Below, in pieces: positions 12,668 to 15,313 of a stretch of 15,313 bases of DNA. Location of the stretch: positions 1 through 15,313 of the forward strand of contig CAKTFW010000035.1 in the NCBI GenBank assembly GCA_934561175.1, read 5' to 3'. The DNA comes from an uncultured Oscillospiraceae bacterium (lineage in GTDB: Bacteria; Bacillota; Clostridia; Oscillospirales; Oscillospiraceae). Under the pieces are notes generated by a model that did no database searches, was not told the origin of the DNA, and saw only the letters and a list, made by a program, of their open reading frames with translations. How positions within the stretch are numbered: the first letter of the stretch is position 1; each line of letters opens with the position of its first letter. The position numbers and the translations under genes are program-made.

Positions 12668-15313
12668 ATGAAGAAAAGAATCCTGAGTATGCTTTTGGTG
12701 TTGATCCTGTGCTTGACAATGCTGCCCGCGACAGTACTGGCGGAGGAATACCAATATACGGTGGCGAGCAGCGAACCGATAACACTGGAAGCAGAGGGGT
12801 ACACGCTTTATCTTGACGATAATGGCAATTTGACATGCACAAAGGACCTGTCAAATATCGACAAATCGCGGTATGTTTTTCAGCTTGAAAGGATGGCGTC
12901 CCTGGTGGGACAATTTGACGGCTGGCGTCCATACCGTATCAGTATTAACGGAAAGTATATTTCCAATAAAGACTATCCGTATCTTGACGATGCAGGGCTT
13001 CGTACAAACGGAGGCGGTGCCTTCCCGTTCCATGTGTATCAGTATGGAAGCTATTATAAAATGACGACGGAATACGAGACCAGTAAATATTCTAACTATA
13101 TTACATTGGATCCGGCCAGCGGCAAAGTTTCTTATTATCCGGTGGAGAATAATCAACACAAGATTGTGATTGCCAAGCCGTATGATGATCCGGAACAATA
13201 TCGTACAGTGACATATCAGGTTACCATTGAGCCTGAGAATTCGACGATCAGAAGTCGAATCGGCGCGAATCCAGCCCAGAGTCGCCACAAAATCGGCACG
13301 AGTGTGTATTATCCAAATGATTGGAAAAGAAATGATGTGGTGACAGATGAGCTGGGGAATCGCTATATTTTCAGCGGTTGGCAGAATGAGCGCAGCTGTT
13401 ACTATCCGGACGGATATTCGATGCCCGCTTCTGACCTCACCTACTATGGCAGCTGGCTGCGCGAGGGAACGGTTACCTACGAGTGGTATCTTGTAGAGGG
13501 GGAAAGTTCAACCGAAGTACCGGATACATCGGAGGCGATCAAATGCTTTGGCAGTCGCCCTGGCGAAATCAAGCTCCTTAAGGGGCAGTCATTTCAGGTT
13601 GAAAAATACACCAGGAAGACTGTGGTATACAATAGCGAAACATATTTTTTCAGTGGCTGGACAATGAGCAATGGGAGTGAAGACCTTTCAGGTCAGACAC
13701 TTACTATGGGCGGCGAAGATATTGTACTTACGGGCTATTACGGGAAAGCACTTTCGGCACCGCCAAATCCGAACATTACCATTCTGTTTGAGGTCGGCAC
13801 AGACGCAACCTTGGAGGGTTACTCACAGGTGGAGCCTGACAGCGGTCGATATGAGTCTCATCCTGCCGGTGGGATTGCTCCTGATCCCGGTGTCCCGAAG
13901 CGCGACGGTTATTGTTTTGAAGGCTGGTATACAAGCGCTGAAGGCGGAGAGAAGTTTGATTTCAAAACCGAAGTTACGGAAGACATCACGCTTTACGCGC
14001 GTTGGATCCCGGAGACAGTCACTGTGACCTTTGATTTTAATGGTGGTACACAGCTGATCAACGGAGAGTATCGTGTCAATACTTCGATTGATGTTGACTG
14101 GGATAAGACTATGGAAGCGCCTGCTACTGTCCCGGAATTGGAAGGCTATCGTTTTGTTGGCTGGTATGAAAAGAACGGGCAGGGCGAACTTGAAACTACT
14201 GCGTTCAATTTTGACAGTAAGATCAACAGTGATCTCACACTTTACGCCAAATATGAAAAGATTGCCTGCAATGTAACGGTTGTACTGACCCAGCTGGAAG
14301 AAAAGCTGGATGAAACACCGGAAGGGACAATAAAATATGATACCATGTCCACATCAGGAGAACTCATCCAGAATGGTCTGGACGGTGCAATGCAGCCGGT
14401 TGTCCTGACGGTAAATGATGGCTATTATTTCCCGACATACTATTCTGTTCCTGCGACAAACGGTATTACTGTAACGCGTAACAGTTACACCCAGATTACC
14501 ATTTCCGGTACGCCGATTGCGAATGCAAATGGCAGCGCAGATATCACCATTACACTGCCGCCTGCCGACAAAAAAGCGCCGGAACAAACACCATCTGCAA
14601 GCTTTGTGGCAACTGGTACGGACACTGGCAGTCTCTCCAATGTGGATACCGGAATGCAGTACAGGATCAACGATGATGGTGCATGGCAGCAGATTGACTC
14701 TGATTCTGTGATGCTCTCTGGCCTTAGTGATGGGACGATCTATGTCGTGAGAAAGGGCGGCGAAACTTCGCTGGATTCTGTGCCGCAGGTGATTCCGGTT
14801 ATCAGAGTAGCTGCGCCGCAGGCGGAGTTTCATGCAACCGGCTATGATACCGGCACGCTTTCCAATACAGAGGGATTGGAGTACCGCATTGGCAGTGGAG
14901 ATTGGCAAGATGGCGCCGATAGCCCAATTGAACTTTCCAACCTGGCACCCTGCACGATTGAGATCCTGCGGTCGGGTAAACCTGCAGCTTTGGATTCTGT
15001 GCAGTCCATTGAGATCACGCGCCCCGACGCCCCCGATATTTCCTTCCAGAATTGTGTTCTGGGCGGCGATGGCAAACTGATCGATGTGGATGATACCATG
15101 GAATATCGTGCTTCCAACACGGAAGATTGGATTGCCGCCACCGGAAGCGAGGTGCCCGGTCTGCCGGCCGACAGCTATGAGATTCGCTACAAGGCGAGCG
15201 GGACCAAGCTGGCCTCCCCGTCTCAGCGTGTGACGATCGGCAGCTATGCCGCGCAGCTTACGGATGCCAACAACAGCATCCGCTATTATGACACGCTGAC
15301 AAATGCCATTGAT
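12668..15313 (+). CDS. Large secreted repeat protein (putative surface adhesin), 3' part outside window
   Basis: The first 882 codons of an open gene that continues past the right edge. ATG at 12668 follows GGAGGGAGAGG. Signal peptide about 1-25 (MKKRILSMLLVLILCLTMLP, cleaved near VLA). Residues 26-180 are Tyr-rich with no domain I recognise. Four modules of the Listeria-Bacteroides (InlB B-repeat) kind follow, marked by F-x-G-W at 235, 328, 417 and 496; the third ends with the classic EDITLYARW. Three tandem modules of 72-75 residues then begin at Pro642, Pro717 and Pro789 (ASFVATGTDTGSLSN, AEFHATGYDTGTLSN and a divergent third copy), each with a W-centred YRI...W element. The last visible residues, RYYDTLTNAID, look like the start of another repeat domain. 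The anchor (LPXTG, SLH or other) would lie outside the window. A surface or matrix role is inferred from architecture. Confidence 0.88.
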   Translation, partial: MKKRILSMLLVLILCLTMLPATVLAEEYQYTVASSEPITLEAEGYTLYLDDNGNLTCTKDLSNIDKSRYVFQLERMASLVGQFDGWRPYRISINGKYISNKDYPYLDDAGLRTNGGGAFPFHVYQYGSYYKMTTEYETSKYSNYITLDPASGKVSYYPVENNQHKIVIAKPYDDPEQYRTVTYQVTIEPENSTIRSRIGANPAQSRHKIGTSVYYPNDWKRNDVVTDELGNRYIFSGWQNERSCYYPDGYSMPASDLTYYGSWLREGTVTYEWYLVEGESSTEVPDTSEAIKCFGSRPGEIKLLKGQSFQVEKYTRKTVVYNSETYFFSGWTMSNGSEDLSGQTLTMGGEDIVLTGYYGKALSAPPNPNITILFEVGTDATLEGYSQVEPDSGRYESHPAGGIAPDPGVPKRDGYCFEGWYTSAEGGEKFDFKTEVTEDITLYARWIPETVTVTFDFNGGTQLINGEYRVNTSIDVDWDKTMEAPATVPELEGYRFVGWYEKNGQGELETTAFNFDSKINSDLTLYAKYEKIACNVTVVLTQLEEKLDETPEGTIKYDTMSTSGELIQNGLDGAMQPVVLTVNDGYYFPTYYSVPATNGITVTRNSYTQITISGTPIANANGSADITITLPPADKKAPEQTPSASFVATGTDTGSLSNVDTGMQYRINDDGAWQQIDSDSVMLSGLSDGTIYVVRKGGETSLDSVPQVIPVIRVAAPQAEFHATGYDTGTLSNTEGLEYRIGSGDWQDGADSPIELSNLAPCTIEILRSGKPAALDSVQSIEITRPDAPDISFQNCVLGGDGKLIDVDDTMEYRASNTEDWIAATGSEVPGLPADSYEIRYKASGTKLASPSQRVTIGSYAAQLTDANNSIRYYDTLTNAID

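Noticed and set aside
11977..12804. A 275-codon open frame antisense to the TetR gene and the intergenic region
   Set aside because: Arg/His/Cys-rich composition, no RBS, and it crosses the start of the next real gene. The TetR frame has a clear helix-turn-helix.
12628..12816. A 62-codon plus-strand open frame over the start of the large secreted protein
   Set aside because: It is out of frame with the gene that has a signal peptide and strong RBS, and its product shows no recognisable features.

Overview
The window looks like a chromosomal segment of a Gram-positive anaerobe of the class Clostridia, most likely an Oscillospirales-type gut butyrate producer. The grounds are moderate GC with G/C-rich third codon positions, AGGAGG-type ribosome binding sites, frequent GTG and TTG starts, a DUF4364 family protein, a PdaA-type deacetylase, and a butyryl-CoA:acetate-type CoA-transferase with codon use typical of a very highly expressed gene. 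I see no rRNA, tRNA, CRISPR array, insertion sequence or phage gene. No gene-free stretch exceeds 300 bases; the longest (10083-10373) holds a hairpin, a promoter and a structured leader.

Left part (1-4900). On the minus strand, a YihY/BrkB-type membrane protein is followed by a PdaA-like polysaccharide deacetylase that runs off the left edge. A two-CBS-domain protein is divergent from them and converges on proC. proC lies 14 bases downstream of a secreted protein whose C-terminal half resembles a polysaccharide deacetylase with its catalytic residues missing. Divergent from that pair is a dCMP-deaminase-like enzyme with its own terminator, then a small tail-anchored protein of unknown function that ends at a second strong terminator.

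Middle (4960-10160). A plus-strand operon holds dusB, an ECF sigma factor, a zinc-finger anti-sigma factor with one membrane span, and a secreted M23 peptidase. The first three genes overlap by 4 bases at GTGA junctions. A bidirectional terminator separates this operon from a minus-strand pair, DUF4364 and a small XRE-type regulator. A secreted CAP-domain protein is divergent from that pair.

Right part (10160-15313). The CoA-transferase gene has its own near-consensus promoter, a leader of about 115 bases, a strong RBS and a strong terminator. It is followed by a TetR-type regulator with repeats around its promoter, then by the 5' part (882 codons) of a very large secreted repeat protein that continues past the right edge.

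Functionally the window mixes housekeeping enzymes (proline synthesis, tRNA modification, nucleotide metabolism), a central fermentation step, and many envelope or secreted proteins. The sigma/anti-sigma/M23 set is the clearest signalling unit. The degenerate deacetylase-like protein and the tail-anchored protein are the least explained genes.
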